Source: Mycobacterium sp. 050128
GTDB taxonomy: Bacteria; Actinomycetota; Actinomycetes; Mycobacteriales; Mycobacteriaceae
Direction: 5' to 3'
DNA length: 64,000 nucleotides
NCBI RefSeq assembly: GCF_036409155.1
Contig: NZ_JAZGLW010000001.1
Coordinates: 1,240,001-1,304,000, forward strand
Under the pieces are notes generated by a model that searched no databases, was not told the DNA's origin, and saw only the letters and a list, made by a program, of their open reading frames with translations. Below are positions 44,142 through 52,854 of this stretch, in pieces. The position numbers and the translations under genes were made by a program. Position 1 is the stretch's first letter. Each line of letters starts with the position of its first letter.

Positions 44142-45785
44142 TCAGCCGACACCGACCTCCACGATCTTGACGATCACGAATACGACTGCCAGCACCAGGT
44201 AACCGCGCAGGATCAACAGCCCCGTCCGGCGAATCGGCGAAAGAGCCGGGCGGGCAAGCGACCTCAGGTCTGGAGTCTGCCAGGTCTGCTGTTCCTGCCG
44301 GCGCAGGGCTCGGCTTTCGGCACGGCCGAGTGGCGAGGCGAGTTTGGCCGCGCGAGTGTCGCTGTACCCCTGGTCGCCGATGATCGCCACGGCGCCACAA
44401 AGGACGCCCACCGCCGCACCGGCCGCCAACGATGCCTCGAGGGCGGCCGTGGACAGGTTCGGGAAGAACGTCGCCGCCGTCAGTGCCAGCGACAGCAGTA
44501 CCAGTGCCCACACGATCGCCCACGCAACGACGTTCTGCCACAACGTGTTTACCCACGGCCCCAGGATCGCCCGGTCATTGCAGAGCAGAACCAGGAATAC
44601 GGTCGCCGAGGGCAGCAGGATGCCGGCCAGCGCCTGCACACCCTGGGTGACCAACCCGAGGATGTGATCCGGGCTGAACGCCACCGCGGCCGACGCCCCG
44701 AGCAGCAGGGCGTATCCGCCGTAAAACCATGGCGCCTCGCTGATTTTCCAGTGCAGGGAGTGCCGCTGGCCCATCGCGTCACCGATCGCATAGGTGGTGG
44801 CCAGCCCGATTGCATTGGCCCCGATCAGCGAACCGTCGAGCAGGATAATCGCGAACAGCACGCCAACGGGGTGGCGCAGGGCCTTCGCGACCGCGCCGGC
44901 ATCGGTGAAGCCGCCGGCGCCGGCCAGACCGAAGGCGGTGACCGCCATCAGCGCCGTAGCCCCGACAATGACCACGACGATGCCGATGATCAAGTCGGCT
45001 CGGGCATAAGGAATCCAGCGTGCCGTGATGCGCTTGTCCACCACGTTGGACTGCTGGAAGAACAGCTGCCATGGCGCCACCGTGGTCCCCACGATCGCGA
45101 TGATCAACAGCAGGACTCCCGAGTTCAGTCCACCCGGAAACTGTGGAACCAGACCGCCGACAGCCACTTTCAGACTCGGATGCACCATTAGCACCATCGG
45201 GATCATCACCACGTTCACCGCGATGAGCAGGAACATCAGCCCTTCCCAGCGCCGAAACGAGCCGCCGGCGACCACGGCGAACAACAGGACCGCGGCGGCA
45301 GGGATCGCGACGATCTTCGGACAGCCCAAGAATCCCAACGCCAGTGCGACACCGATGAATTCGGTGACGATCGTCAGAGTGTTCAGGACGAGCAGATCAC
45401 CGACGCTGAATGCGCCCCAGAACTTTCCGAACCGCTCGAAGATCAGGCGTGCGTGACCGACTCGGGCGACCGCACCCAAGCGCAGCACCATCTCCTGGTT
45501 CACGTACAGCACCGGAATGAGCAAGGCCAGCGTCCACAACAGACTCATCCCGTAGTCCTGGCCGGCTTGCGCGTACGTCGCGACGCCACCGGCGTCGTTG
45601 TCGCCCACCATGACGATCAATCCGGGCCCGGTGATCACCAGCAGGGTACGTAACCGCCGCCACCGGCCGCCCAGCGCGCCGGCGTCGTCGCGCTTGATAC
45701 GGCCGAAGGCTCCGACGATGTCGCCGGTGTGCGCGGAATCCAACGCGGCCTGCGCGGCCGGCGAATGGGTGGAAGTCAACGTCAT
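44142..45785 (-). CDS. NRAMP-superfamily transporter with NRMT-type (Mg2+) binding site
   Basis: A 547-residue polytopic membrane protein with about eleven or twelve helices. It aligns with NRAMP over TM1 (GPGLIVMVGDNDAGGVATYAQAG), but the hallmark DPGN reads DAGG at 64-67, with Asp kept and Asn replaced by Gly. The TM6 hallmark MPHN reads APWQ at 237-240, with the metal-binding Met replaced by Ala. These are the two changes described in NRAMP-related magnesium transporters (NRMTs), whose site accepts hydrated Mg2+. A manganese role (MntH) is thus less likely. The C-terminus has a charged extension before the last helix. A small ORF and strong hairpins precede the gene. Confidence 0.86.
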   Translation of the reverse strand: MTLTSTHSPAAQAALDSAHTGDIVGAFGRIKRDDAGALGGRWRRLRTLLVITGPGLIVMVGDNDAGGVATYAQAGQDYGMSLLWTLALLIPVLYVNQEMVLRLGAVARVGHARLIFERFGKFWGAFSVGDLLVLNTLTIVTEFIGVALALGFLGCPKIVAIPAAAVLLFAVVAGGSFRRWEGLMFLLIAVNVVMIPMVLMVHPSLKVAVGGLVPQFPGGLNSGVLLLIIAIVGTTVAPWQLFFQQSNVVDKRITARWIPYARADLIIGIVVVIVGATALMAVTAFGLAGAGGFTDAGAVAKALRHPVGVLFAIILLDGSLIGANAIGLATTYAIGDAMGQRHSLHWKISEAPWFYGGYALLLGASAAVAFSPDHILGLVTQGVQALAGILLPSATVFLVLLCNDRAILGPWVNTLWQNVVAWAIVWALVLLSLALTAATFFPNLSTAALEASLAAGAAVGVLCGAVAIIGDQGYSDTRAAKLASPLGRAESRALRRQEQQTWQTPDLRSLARPALSPIRRTGLLILRGYLVLAVVFVIVKIVEVGVG

Positions 45786-45836
45786 GTCGTTCTCGCTATC
45801 TCGGAGTCGGGCTACACAAGTCGGGTGTTCAACGCG

Positions 45837-45876
45837 CCCCAGCGGCGGGCTACCAACCCCCCGCCCGCCGCTGGGG
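45837..45876 (-). other. 14-bp perfect hairpin in the leader of the NRAMP-like gene
   Basis: Read leftward, CCCCAGCGGCGGGC pairs perfectly with GCCCGCCGCTGGGG around a 12-base loop. It ends 52 bases before the transporter ATG and follows the small ORF at 45894-46109. It lacks a following U-run. Its strength and place suggest attenuation or mRNA stabilisation. Confidence 0.65.
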
Positions 45877-45882
45877 ACCGCT

Positions 45883-45932
45883 GGCGGACCGAATCACCGG
45901 TGGTTTCCCCCACCGCCCGGTGACTGTCCGCC
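45883..45932 (-). other. Nested stems at the end of the small ORF (candidate structured leader)
   Basis: Outer arms GGCGGAC and GTCCGCC (45926-45932 with 45883-45889) enclose inner arms CACCGG and CCGGTG (45917-45922 with 45895-45900), with small internal loops. The structure covers the last codons and the stop of the small ORF and lies directly upstream of the 14-bp hairpin. Confidence 0.5.
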
Positions 45933-46109
45933 CGGCGCGGACGAGAGCACGGCGACGGGCGTCAGCGACACATACAGGTTCGCCCGCTCTTCGGGCGTCG
46001 GGATGTGCATGGCGCACAACCTGTTTGTCAGCAGCCGACCCGCACGCAGCATCGACCGTCCGTGCAACCTTCCAAGGCCGCGAATACGTTGGGCAACAAC
46101 AAAAGTCAT
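45894..46109 (-). CDS. Possible small protein (71 aa) upstream of the transporter
   Basis: An ORF from the ATG at 46109 encodes a basic N-terminal part (VVAQRIRGLGRLHGRSMLRAG) and a later PTPEERANLYVSLTPVAVL segment with a Gly/Pro-rich end. A GGGGGAAA element lies six bases upstream of the ATG, a good ribosome site. The helical 'PTPEERANLY' stretch looks protein-like, but I recognise no family. It is 108 bases upstream of the NRAMP-like gene, same strand, and could be a leader peptide or a small partner protein. Confidence 0.45.
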   Translation of the reverse strand: MTFVVAQRIRGLGRLHGRSMLRAGRLLTNRLCAMHIPTPEERANLYVSLTPVAVLSSAPGGQSPGGGGNHR

Positions 46110-46737
46110 GGGTTTCCCCCTGTCGGAAGCCCGATCAGTTCGTCGGCACGCCAAATACAACCTGGCCTTCGCCGCCGTCAATACGGTTGCAGGACAGCCA
46201 AATTGAGCTGGGTCAGCAGAAAGAAATGCCGGAACCGGATCGGTTCAAGATGGATTTCGGATAGCAACTATCGCCGGGACTCATCTCGCCCTCACCTCCT
46301 CACGGCCATGACACGCGCGGGTGTCCACGTTTCACACGCGGGAGAGGTACGAATGCCGGGCCATCAGCCCGCCGGCCGCACCCCTCTCGTCGGAGCTTCG
46401 GCACTGCACGGCGTATCTGGATCGACCGATGGTCGCGACCCGCTGCGCCCGGCTTCGCCGCGCTTGCGATCGCTCCTCGTCCAGAAGCCACTTGGGCTCA
46501 ACCCTTGTGTCCGGGAAGAGCTGTCCTGACCCGGGGCGTCTCTCGACGTTCGGGGTCAGTGGCCTGTGTCCGTGCAGACGCCTCACCTACCGAGGTGCTT
46601 GCCCAACCATGCTGGCACTGCCACCCGCTGCTCGTCAAACTCCTTTTGTCACAATTGCGATCCTCCGTGTTCTGGGTCACACCTCGGAGCCTGCGGTCAC
46701 CGCCCGGTGAAAGTCGCCGAGGCATACCCTCTACGGC
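46110..46737. other. Non-coding gap of about 630 bases
   Basis: No convincing gene was found on either strand; the short open frames present lack ribosome sites and family character. It should hold the promoter of the small ORF/transporter unit (leftward) and that of the O-methyltransferase (rightward). A CTGACCC / GGGTCAG inverted repeat (46526-46532 with 46553-46559) is present. A GGAGGTGAGGG stretch read leftward near 46280-46300 recalls part of a Mg2+ M-box, but the other conserved segments were not found. Confidence 0.5.
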
Positions 46738-47397
46738 ATGGCCACAACCTTGCAAGACCCTCGCGTCGAGAGCGTGCTCGACCGGATGTACACAGAGACG
46801 AAGGACCAGATGTCACTGCTGCGTGAGCGCCATGGTCAGCTCGAGCGCCCGATGACCACCGCAGAACGCACCGAGGCGATGAGCGAGTTCTACATCCCGG
46901 TGACGCCGGACGCCGGCCGGCTGCTGTACGCACTGGTTCGGGCGACCCGTCCGACGACGGTAGTCGAGTTCGGAATGTCGTTCGGTATCTCGGCCATTCA
47001 TCTCGCGGCGGCCGTCCGCGACAACGGCGCGGGGCGCGTGGTGACCACGGAGCTCAGCGCGAGCAAGATTGCCGCCGCGAGGAGGACGTTCGCCGAGACC
47101 GGCTTGGACGACGTGATCACGATTCTCGAAGGCGATGCGCTGACCACGTTGGAGGGCCAGGCCGGGCCGGTCGAATTCGTCTTGCTGGACGGGTGGAAGG
47201 ATCTCTATCTTCCGGTGATCAAATTGCTCGAACCCCGGCTTACCACAGGCGCATTGGTGGTCGCCGACAACGCCAGCGCGCCCGACATGGCGCCGTATCT
47301 AGATCGGGTGCGCGATCCCGCCAACGGCTACACCAGCTTCAATTTCCTGGTCCGGGAAAGCGACAGCATGGAAGTCAGCTGCCGCACCAACGACTGA
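46738..47397 (+). CDS. SAM-dependent O-methyltransferase (family 3 / CCoAOMT-like)
   Basis: A 219-residue class I methyltransferase. Motif I is VVEFGMSFGISAIHLAAAV near residue 76, followed by VVTTELSASKIAAARRTF (acidic ribose-binding Glu), ILEGDAL and VLLDGWKDLYLPVIKLLEP, whose Asp is the usual metal ligand of the family. GALVVADNA supplies the next Asp-Asn ligand pair. Probably a metal-dependent O-methyltransferase acting on a catechol-like or other hydroxyl substrate; the substrate is unknown. It is convergent with the acyltransferase gene. Confidence 0.88.
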   Translation: MATTLQDPRVESVLDRMYTETKDQMSLLRERHGQLERPMTTAERTEAMSEFYIPVTPDAGRLLYALVRATRPTTVVEFGMSFGISAIHLAAAVRDNGAGRVVTTELSASKIAAARRTFAETGLDDVITILEGDALTTLEGQAGPVEFVLLDGWKDLYLPVIKLLEPRLTTGALVVADNASAPDMAPYLDRVRDPANGYTSFNFLVRESDSMEVSCRTND

Positions 47398-47401
47398 GCG
47401 C

Positions 47402-49309
47402 TTACCGCAACGACTCTTCGAGCCACGGCGTCAGCCACTTGACCCCTTCCGGGGTGAGGTGGACGCCGTCACTGCGAACCTTGATGCCGTCGACCTTGGC
47501 AGTGTAGACGCCGTCGGGGCAGAGCTTTTTGTTCAGATCCAGGATCTGAACATTCGGGTGCTGCGCAACAGTCTTGCGCAGCATGGCATTCCATTGATTG
47601 ACCCGGTCCGGCTGGTCCTCCGGATACAAGCGGCCATCCGGCTTCTCGCCGCCCCGGCTGTACGGCACCGTGGCAACCATTACCCGGACCCCACTGGCGC
47701 TCGCGATATTCAGTGCTCGCTCCAGCTCGGCGTTGAGGTACGCGTCGAACGTCGGGTCACCGATATGGGTCCACTGCCCCTCGTTGACCCGGTCCACCGT
47801 CTCCCAGCGGCCGATGATCAGCAGCGCGACGTCCGGCTGGTCCTGACTGATCTGCGTTGCCCATCTGCCCGGCCACGTGTCGCATTCGGCTCGCTGATCC
47901 AAGGTCTGGCCGAGGTACCGGTAGGGGGTGCCGCGAACCAGGCTGCACCCGATGACCGTGTGGTCGAGGAACGCGAATCCGGGCGTCGGCGGGAGGAAGT
48001 GCATCCAGGTCCACCCGATCGAATCGCCGAAGACCGAAACGGTGAACGGCCGGTTGGGGTTTCGCGGCCCGACGGGGCGGCTTCCACCCGGCGAGGTGTT
48101 CGACACCGCGGCGACCGCCGAAACGTCCGGGGGCAGGCCGGTCTCGCGCAGGCCGGTTCCGGTGCCGACCGGAATCAGCAGCAGCGTGATCGCAGCGGCG
48201 CTGGCCACGGTGGCGGCGGCCAGCGGCAGCAGCGCCACCCGGGCCGGCCGCCAGCGGCGGAGGGGTTGTTCGATCAGCCAATACGACGCGGCGGCCGCCG
48301 CCAGCGTGAGCCCGCACCGGGCGGCGAACAGCGGTAGTCCCGACCATCCGGTGCGTTCGCCGTTGAGCGCCAGAAAGATTGGCCAGTGCCACAGGTAGAT
48401 GCCGTAGGAGATGGTGCCCAGCCAGACGAGCGGTGGCGCGGCGAGAATGCGGGCGACCACGCCGCGCTGCTCCATCGCCACCGGGGCGACCACGAAGACC
48501 GCCGCGATCGCGACACCGATCAGCAAGCCGTGCCGGAAATCGCCGACATCGCCCGTCGCGAAGTGCGCCGCCGCCGCCAGCCCCGCTACCCCGATCATCG
48601 GCAGCAAGCGGGCCACCCGCCGTCCCCAGCGACTACGGATCATGCACCAGCCGCGGTTGAGCGACGGCCAATCCCGAACCAGCAGAGCCGCCGCCGCGGA
48701 ACCGACCAGCAAGGCTTGCGCGCGAGTGTCGGTGCCGAAGTAGATGCGATCACGCGTGCTGCCGGCGACGAACACGATCGCGGCCGCCGCGGAAGCCAGC
48801 GCACCCAGGGTGGCGATCACGAAGACGGCGAAGCGCACATCGCCGACCGTGGCTCTCATGAAGTAGCGCTTGGCCCGCGCGGCCAGCAGCAGGGTGACCA
48901 CGATCAGCAGCACGGGCCAGACGAAGTAGTACTGCTCCTCGACGCCGAGCGACCAGGCGTGCTGCAGTGGCGACGGCGGTGCACCCTGCGTGAAGTAGTC
49001 GGTCTTCTGCGCGACGAAACGCCAGTTCGCCACCCATAAGAACGCCGCGATCGCGTCGTCGCGCAACCCGGTAAGAGCTTGAGCGGGAAGCAGTTCGCGG
49101 GCGGCGCCGACGGCCAGCACCATCAACACCAGCGCCGGAAGCAGCCGGCGGGCCCGGCGAATCCAGAAGCCGGTGAGGTCGATGCGACCGGTACGCCCGA
49201 GCTCGTCGAGCAACAGCGAGGTGATCAGGAATCCGCTGAGCACGAAGAAGATGTCGACGCCCAGAAACCCGCCGCTCACACCGGGGATGCCGCCGTGGTC
49301 GGCGAGCAC
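47402..49309 (-). CDS. Membrane acyltransferase-3 fused to SGNH hydrolase-like domain (OafA/YrhL type)
   Basis: From the GTG at 49309 this gives 635 residues. About ten membrane helices form an acyltransferase-3 domain (GVDIFFVLSGFLITSLLL; WSLGVEEQYYFVWPVLL), then a periplasmic SGNH-like domain begins SVFGDSIGWTWMHFLPP and ends near DGVHLTPEGVKW (Asp-x-x-His). Such proteins acetylate or acylate cell-surface glycans. The family's first helix with LDGLRAVAVAL is encoded in frame just upstream (about 49310-49345), yet the open frame back to the stop at 49562-49564 has no ATG, GTG or TTG. The true start is therefore uncertain. It may correspond to Rv0111 by neighbourhood. Confidence 0.85.
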   Translation of the reverse strand: MLADHGGIPGVSGGFLGVDIFFVLSGFLITSLLLDELGRTGRIDLTGFWIRRARRLLPALVLMVLAVGAARELLPAQALTGLRDDAIAAFLWVANWRFVAQKTDYFTQGAPPSPLQHAWSLGVEEQYYFVWPVLLIVVTLLLAARAKRYFMRATVGDVRFAVFVIATLGALASAAAAIVFVAGSTRDRIYFGTDTRAQALLVGSAAAALLVRDWPSLNRGWCMIRSRWGRRVARLLPMIGVAGLAAAAHFATGDVGDFRHGLLIGVAIAAVFVVAPVAMEQRGVVARILAAPPLVWLGTISYGIYLWHWPIFLALNGERTGWSGLPLFAARCGLTLAAAAASYWLIEQPLRRWRPARVALLPLAAATVASAAAITLLLIPVGTGTGLRETGLPPDVSAVAAVSNTSPGGSRPVGPRNPNRPFTVSVFGDSIGWTWMHFLPPTPGFAFLDHTVIGCSLVRGTPYRYLGQTLDQRAECDTWPGRWATQISQDQPDVALLIIGRWETVDRVNEGQWTHIGDPTFDAYLNAELERALNIASASGVRVMVATVPYSRGGEKPDGRLYPEDQPDRVNQWNAMLRKTVAQHPNVQILDLNKKLCPDGVYTAKVDGIKVRSDGVHLTPEGVKWLTPWLEESLR

Positions 49310-49639
49310 CAGGGCAACCGCTACCGCGCGCAGTCCATCGAGTGCGGGAATGCCGCTGCGCTGCTCGGGTTTATCCCAGATCGCCAGCCGGCCGACACGA
49401 CGTACCGGGTCTACCCAACGATTCTGCCGAGCACAACCCGCCGGCGCGGAGTCTGTCCCGTCCGGCTCAGTGCCCGCTTTAAGCGCGCCCTGACCACTGT
49501 GGTGCCCGGCGCGGTAGTTGCTGCCGATACGTCGTCGCCCCTCCTCTTGATCTGAGCTAGCTTAGGGGCGACGGCGTCGGATACGGCGCAGACACGCGCC
49601 GGTTTTCGGCTGTGGCGTGTTCGGTTTTGGCCTAGAGTG

Positions 49640-51070
49640 TCAGGCCTTGTCCGGGGCGTAGCCCAGGGTGCTCTTGACTTCCAGATACTCGTGGAAACCG
49701 AACTCGCTCCACTCACGACCGTTGCCGCTGCGCTTGTAGCCGCCGAAGGGCGCGTTCATGTCGAAGGCATGGTTGATCGTCACCCAGCCGGCGCGAATCT
49801 TGCGAGCGACCTCACGTGCCTTGTCGAGGTCGGCCCCCGAGACGAACCCGGCCAGACCGTATTCGGTGTCGTTGGCGATCTCGACGGCCTGGTCGAGGTC
49901 GTCGTAGCCGAGGATGCACAGTACCGGCCCGAAGATCTCCTCGCGCGCGATCGTCATGTCGTTGGTGACGTGCGCGAAGACCGTCGGCTTGACGTAGTAG
50001 CCCGTGTCCAGCCCGTCCGGCCTGCCCGGGCCTCCCACCACCACGGTCGCGCCCTCATCGACGCCGTGCTGGATCAGCCGTTGCACCTTGTCGAACTGCG
50101 TCTTCGACGCCACCGGCCCGATCGTCGTCCCTGCGTCGGGGTGGCCCACCGTGACCTGCTCGGCGGCCTCCCGCGCGATGGAGATCGCCTCGGCCATACG
50201 CGAGTTCGGCACCAGCATGCGCGTGGGTGCGTTACAGCTCTGCCCGGAGTTCGGCATCATGTTGGACACACCGGCGCGGACACCGTCGGCGAAGCCGCTG
50301 TCGTCGAGCACGATGTTGGGGCTCTTGCCGCCGAGCTCTTGGGTCACTCGCTTGACGGTCGGCGCGGCCAGCTTGGCCACCTCGATACCGGCGCGGGTGG
50401 ATCCGGTGAACGACACCATGTCGACGTCGGGATGGCTGACCAGGGCGACGCCCACGCCCGCGCCGTCGCCGTTGACCAGGTTGAACACTCCCGGCGGCAC
50501 ACCCGCGGCATCAAGGATTTCGGCGAAGATATACGGCGAATACGGTGCTACCTCAGAGGGTTTCAGAATCACGGTGCAGCCGGTCGCCAACGCCGGGTAT
50601 ACCTTAACGGCGACCTGGTTGATCGGCCAGTTCCACGGCGTGATCAGTCCGCAGACGCCGATCGGCTCCTTGGTGATCAGGCTCGCCCCTTTGTGTTCCT
50701 CGAACGCGAAGTTCTTCAAGGCCTCGATGGCCGTGCTCAGGTGACCGATCCCGAGGAAGACCTGCGGCCCCGCGGCCAGCGACGCCGGCGCGCCGATTTC
50801 CTCGGTGACCGCCTCGGCGAGGTCGCCCGAGCGCTTCTGGTATTCGGCAAGGATGGCCTGCAACAGGTCCAGCCGCTGTTCGCGGCTGCTTTGCGACCAG
50901 CTGGCGAAGGCGCGCCGAGCGGCCTTGACCGCCACGTCGACGTCGGCCGCCGAGCCCAGCGAGATCTTGCCGGACACCTCCTCGGTTGCCGGATTCTCCA
51001 CGTCGAAAGTATTGGGCTGCAACGGCTCAACCCACTTGCCGTCGATGTAGAAGTTCAGGTATTCGCGCAT
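49640..51070 (-). CDS. NAD(P)-dependent aldehyde dehydrogenase
   Basis: A 476-residue ALDH-superfamily enzyme. The general base Glu lies in TQELGGKSPNIVLDD, and the catalytic Cys in NSGQSCNAPTRM. The cofactor region includes PWNWPINQVAVKVYPAL and TGSTRAGIEVAKLA, and EIFGPVLCILGY is near the end. It is the last gene of the seven-gene leftward catabolic operon, 27 bases after the ThDP enzyme gene, and would oxidise the aldehyde that a ThDP C-C lyase releases. The start is the ATG at 51070 (MREYLNFYIDGK) behind AAGGAGGAGCC. Confidence 0.95.
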   Translation of the reverse strand: MREYLNFYIDGKWVEPLQPNTFDVENPATEEVSGKISLGSAADVDVAVKAARRAFASWSQSSREQRLDLLQAILAEYQKRSGDLAEAVTEEIGAPASLAAGPQVFLGIGHLSTAIEALKNFAFEEHKGASLITKEPIGVCGLITPWNWPINQVAVKVYPALATGCTVILKPSEVAPYSPYIFAEILDAAGVPPGVFNLVNGDGAGVGVALVSHPDVDMVSFTGSTRAGIEVAKLAAPTVKRVTQELGGKSPNIVLDDSGFADGVRAGVSNMMPNSGQSCNAPTRMLVPNSRMAEAISIAREAAEQVTVGHPDAGTTIGPVASKTQFDKVQRLIQHGVDEGATVVVGGPGRPDGLDTGYYVKPTVFAHVTNDMTIAREEIFGPVLCILGYDDLDQAVEIANDTEYGLAGFVSGADLDKAREVARKIRAGWVTINHAFDMNAPFGGYKRSGNGREWSEFGFHEYLEVKSTLGYAPDKA

Positions 51071-51097
51071 GGCTCCTCCTTCTCGCAATCCTTTTGC

Positions 51098-52810
51098 CTA
51101 CTGAGTGCCTTCGGCATACCAGGTCCGGAATCGGTCGTACTTGGGCATCTCCTCGGAGTTGGCCTTGGGGTCGATGCACACGTGCACTACACCGACTTTG
51201 CCACTGGCGTAGGCGCGAGCGATCGCCGGGCCGATCTCCTCTTCCTTCTCGACGTATTCACCGTGGCAGCCGAAGCCCTCGGCAACCTTGTCCATCCGGA
51301 CGTCCTTGCTCCAGTGCACACCGGGCTGCGGCGACGGCTGGGAGAAGGTGCGCTTGTACACGCCGACTTCCAGGCCCCACTGGTGGTCGACGCCCACCAC
51401 GCATACCAGCGGAAGGTTTTGCCGCGCAGCGGTTTCCAACTCGGCAATATGGAAGAGGAAGGCGGAGTCGCTGGTCAGCAGCATCACCGGGCGGTTGCCG
51501 CCCTCGGCGACGGACGCTCCGACCGCGTAGGGCAGTCCGGTGCCGAGGTGGCCGAAGTTCTGGTTCCAGATGACGTCGCGCGGCTTGGACTGCGAGTAGG
51601 TCCAACCGAAGATCACGGTCGCGCCGCCGTCGCGCACCATGATGCCATCCTCGAGTTCGTTGAACGCCTTGGTGGCCTCGACCACGTAGCGCGCCGGGTG
51701 GATCGGCGAGCGTCCAGACGGTGCCGATTCCGCCACGTCCGCAAGCTCTTTCGCATCCTTTTCAACCAGGGTTGCCAGCGCGGGCGTGGGTTTGCGTGCA
51801 GAATCCTTGAGCGCGGCGACCAGCTGTGGCACGACACCGCGCAGATCGCCGACCAGCGCCACGTCGACCGGGCGGTTGACGCCGATGGCGGTCGGATCCT
51901 GCTCGACCAGAACCCATTTGCGGTTCGCATTGTTGCCCGCCCAATGCTGGGTCCGGCCGTAGTGCATCGGCTCACCGAGTTCGGTACCCAGCGCGACGCA
52001 CAGGTCGGATTCCTCGACCGCGTCGTTGGCCGCCGGGGAGAACAAGTAGGGGAATGTCCGCTCCTGCAGTCCCGGGATGAACGAGGTGCCGCCGGAGGTC
52101 TGGATCACCGGGCAGGCCATCAGCTCGGCCAGCTCCCTGACCTGTTGTTGGGTACGGGTGGTGTGCACGCCGTGGCCGACCAGCAGGACCGGACTCTTGG
52201 CCTCGCGGATCAGCTTGACGGCCTCGGCGACCTCGCGGGTGCCGGCGCCCTGGTTGACCAGCCGGTAGGTACGGGGCGGTGGCGCTTCGGCGACATCGAG
52301 TTCCTCGAGGATGACGTGCGACGGGAATTCGACGTAGCACGGACCCGGGGTGCCGGACATCGCCTTGCGGATGGCTTCATGAATGATCTCGTCGGTCTGG
52401 TCGGCGTATTCGATCGAGCTGCTGTACTTCACCGACGCGGCGAAAAGGGGCTCCTGTTGTACGAATTGGATGCGGCCGCGGCGCACCCGGCGCTCGGTGA
52501 CGCGGGCCCGCTGCCCGCCGAGGAAGATCACCGGCGAGTTCTCCACCAGCGCGCACTGGATCGCTCCGGCGATGTTGGCCATGCCCGGGCCCAGGGTGCC
52601 GATGCACAGTCCGGGGTTGCCCGTCATCCGCGACGCCGCTTCGGCCATGAATCCCGCGCTCAGTTCGTGATGCGGTGCGACCACCGACCACCCGCGCGCA
52701 TCGGCCTCGGCGAACATGTGCACGAAGTTCGGGTCCGGGATGCCGAACAGTGTATTCACGCCCTCAGCCTCGAACAGGTCGAGGATGCGTTTGTAAACGG
52801 GCACGGTCAT
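51098..52810 (-). CDS. ThDP-dependent enzyme with an atypical metal-binding motif
   Basis: A 570-residue protein with the three-domain layout of acetolactate synthase / oxalyl-CoA decarboxylase. The N-terminal activating Glu49 is in PHHELSAGFMAEAASRMTG, followed by TLGPGMANIAGAIQ. In the cofactor domain the usual GDG reads SDS at 447-449 (LLTSDSAFLFHIAE), and about 25 residues later the NN reads DH (VVGVDHQWG, Asp475). Asp448 is kept, so Mg binding may use Asp475. The overall frame and its neighbours (CaiB and ALDH) suggest a 2-hydroxyacyl-CoA lyase rather than acetolactate synthase. The ATG at 52810 has a GAGGAG site. Confidence 0.88.
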   Translation of the reverse strand: MTVPVYKRILDLFEAEGVNTLFGIPDPNFVHMFAEADARGWSVVAPHHELSAGFMAEAASRMTGNPGLCIGTLGPGMANIAGAIQCALVENSPVIFLGGQRARVTERRVRRGRIQFVQQEPLFAASVKYSSSIEYADQTDEIIHEAIRKAMSGTPGPCYVEFPSHVILEELDVAEAPPPRTYRLVNQGAGTREVAEAVKLIREAKSPVLLVGHGVHTTRTQQQVRELAELMACPVIQTSGGTSFIPGLQERTFPYLFSPAANDAVEESDLCVALGTELGEPMHYGRTQHWAGNNANRKWVLVEQDPTAIGVNRPVDVALVGDLRGVVPQLVAALKDSARKPTPALATLVEKDAKELADVAESAPSGRSPIHPARYVVEATKAFNELEDGIMVRDGGATVIFGWTYSQSKPRDVIWNQNFGHLGTGLPYAVGASVAEGGNRPVMLLTSDSAFLFHIAELETAARQNLPLVCVVGVDHQWGLEVGVYKRTFSQPSPQPGVHWSKDVRMDKVAEGFGCHGEYVEKEEEIGPAIARAYASGKVGVVHVCIDPKANSEEMPKYDRFRTWYAEGTQ

Positions 52811-52854
52811 TGTGAGAAACTCCTCTACTGACAATAGATTTCGTTGATCAAGCG

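Noticed and set aside
46110..46330. Possible Mg2+ M-box riboswitch upstream of the transporter
   Set aside because: Only an AGGTGAGG stretch matches; the other conserved M-box segments were not found by eye. A covariance search would settle it.
46300..46586. Short leftward open frames of 60-85 codons in the large gap
   Set aside because: No ribosome sites, basic low-complexity sequence and no recognisable fold; treated as non-coding.
49637..52831. Very long open frame (over 1,000 codons) on the + strand
   Set aside because: It is antisense to the aldehyde dehydrogenase and ThDP genes, has no family motifs, and is expected from GC-rich third positions on the other strand.
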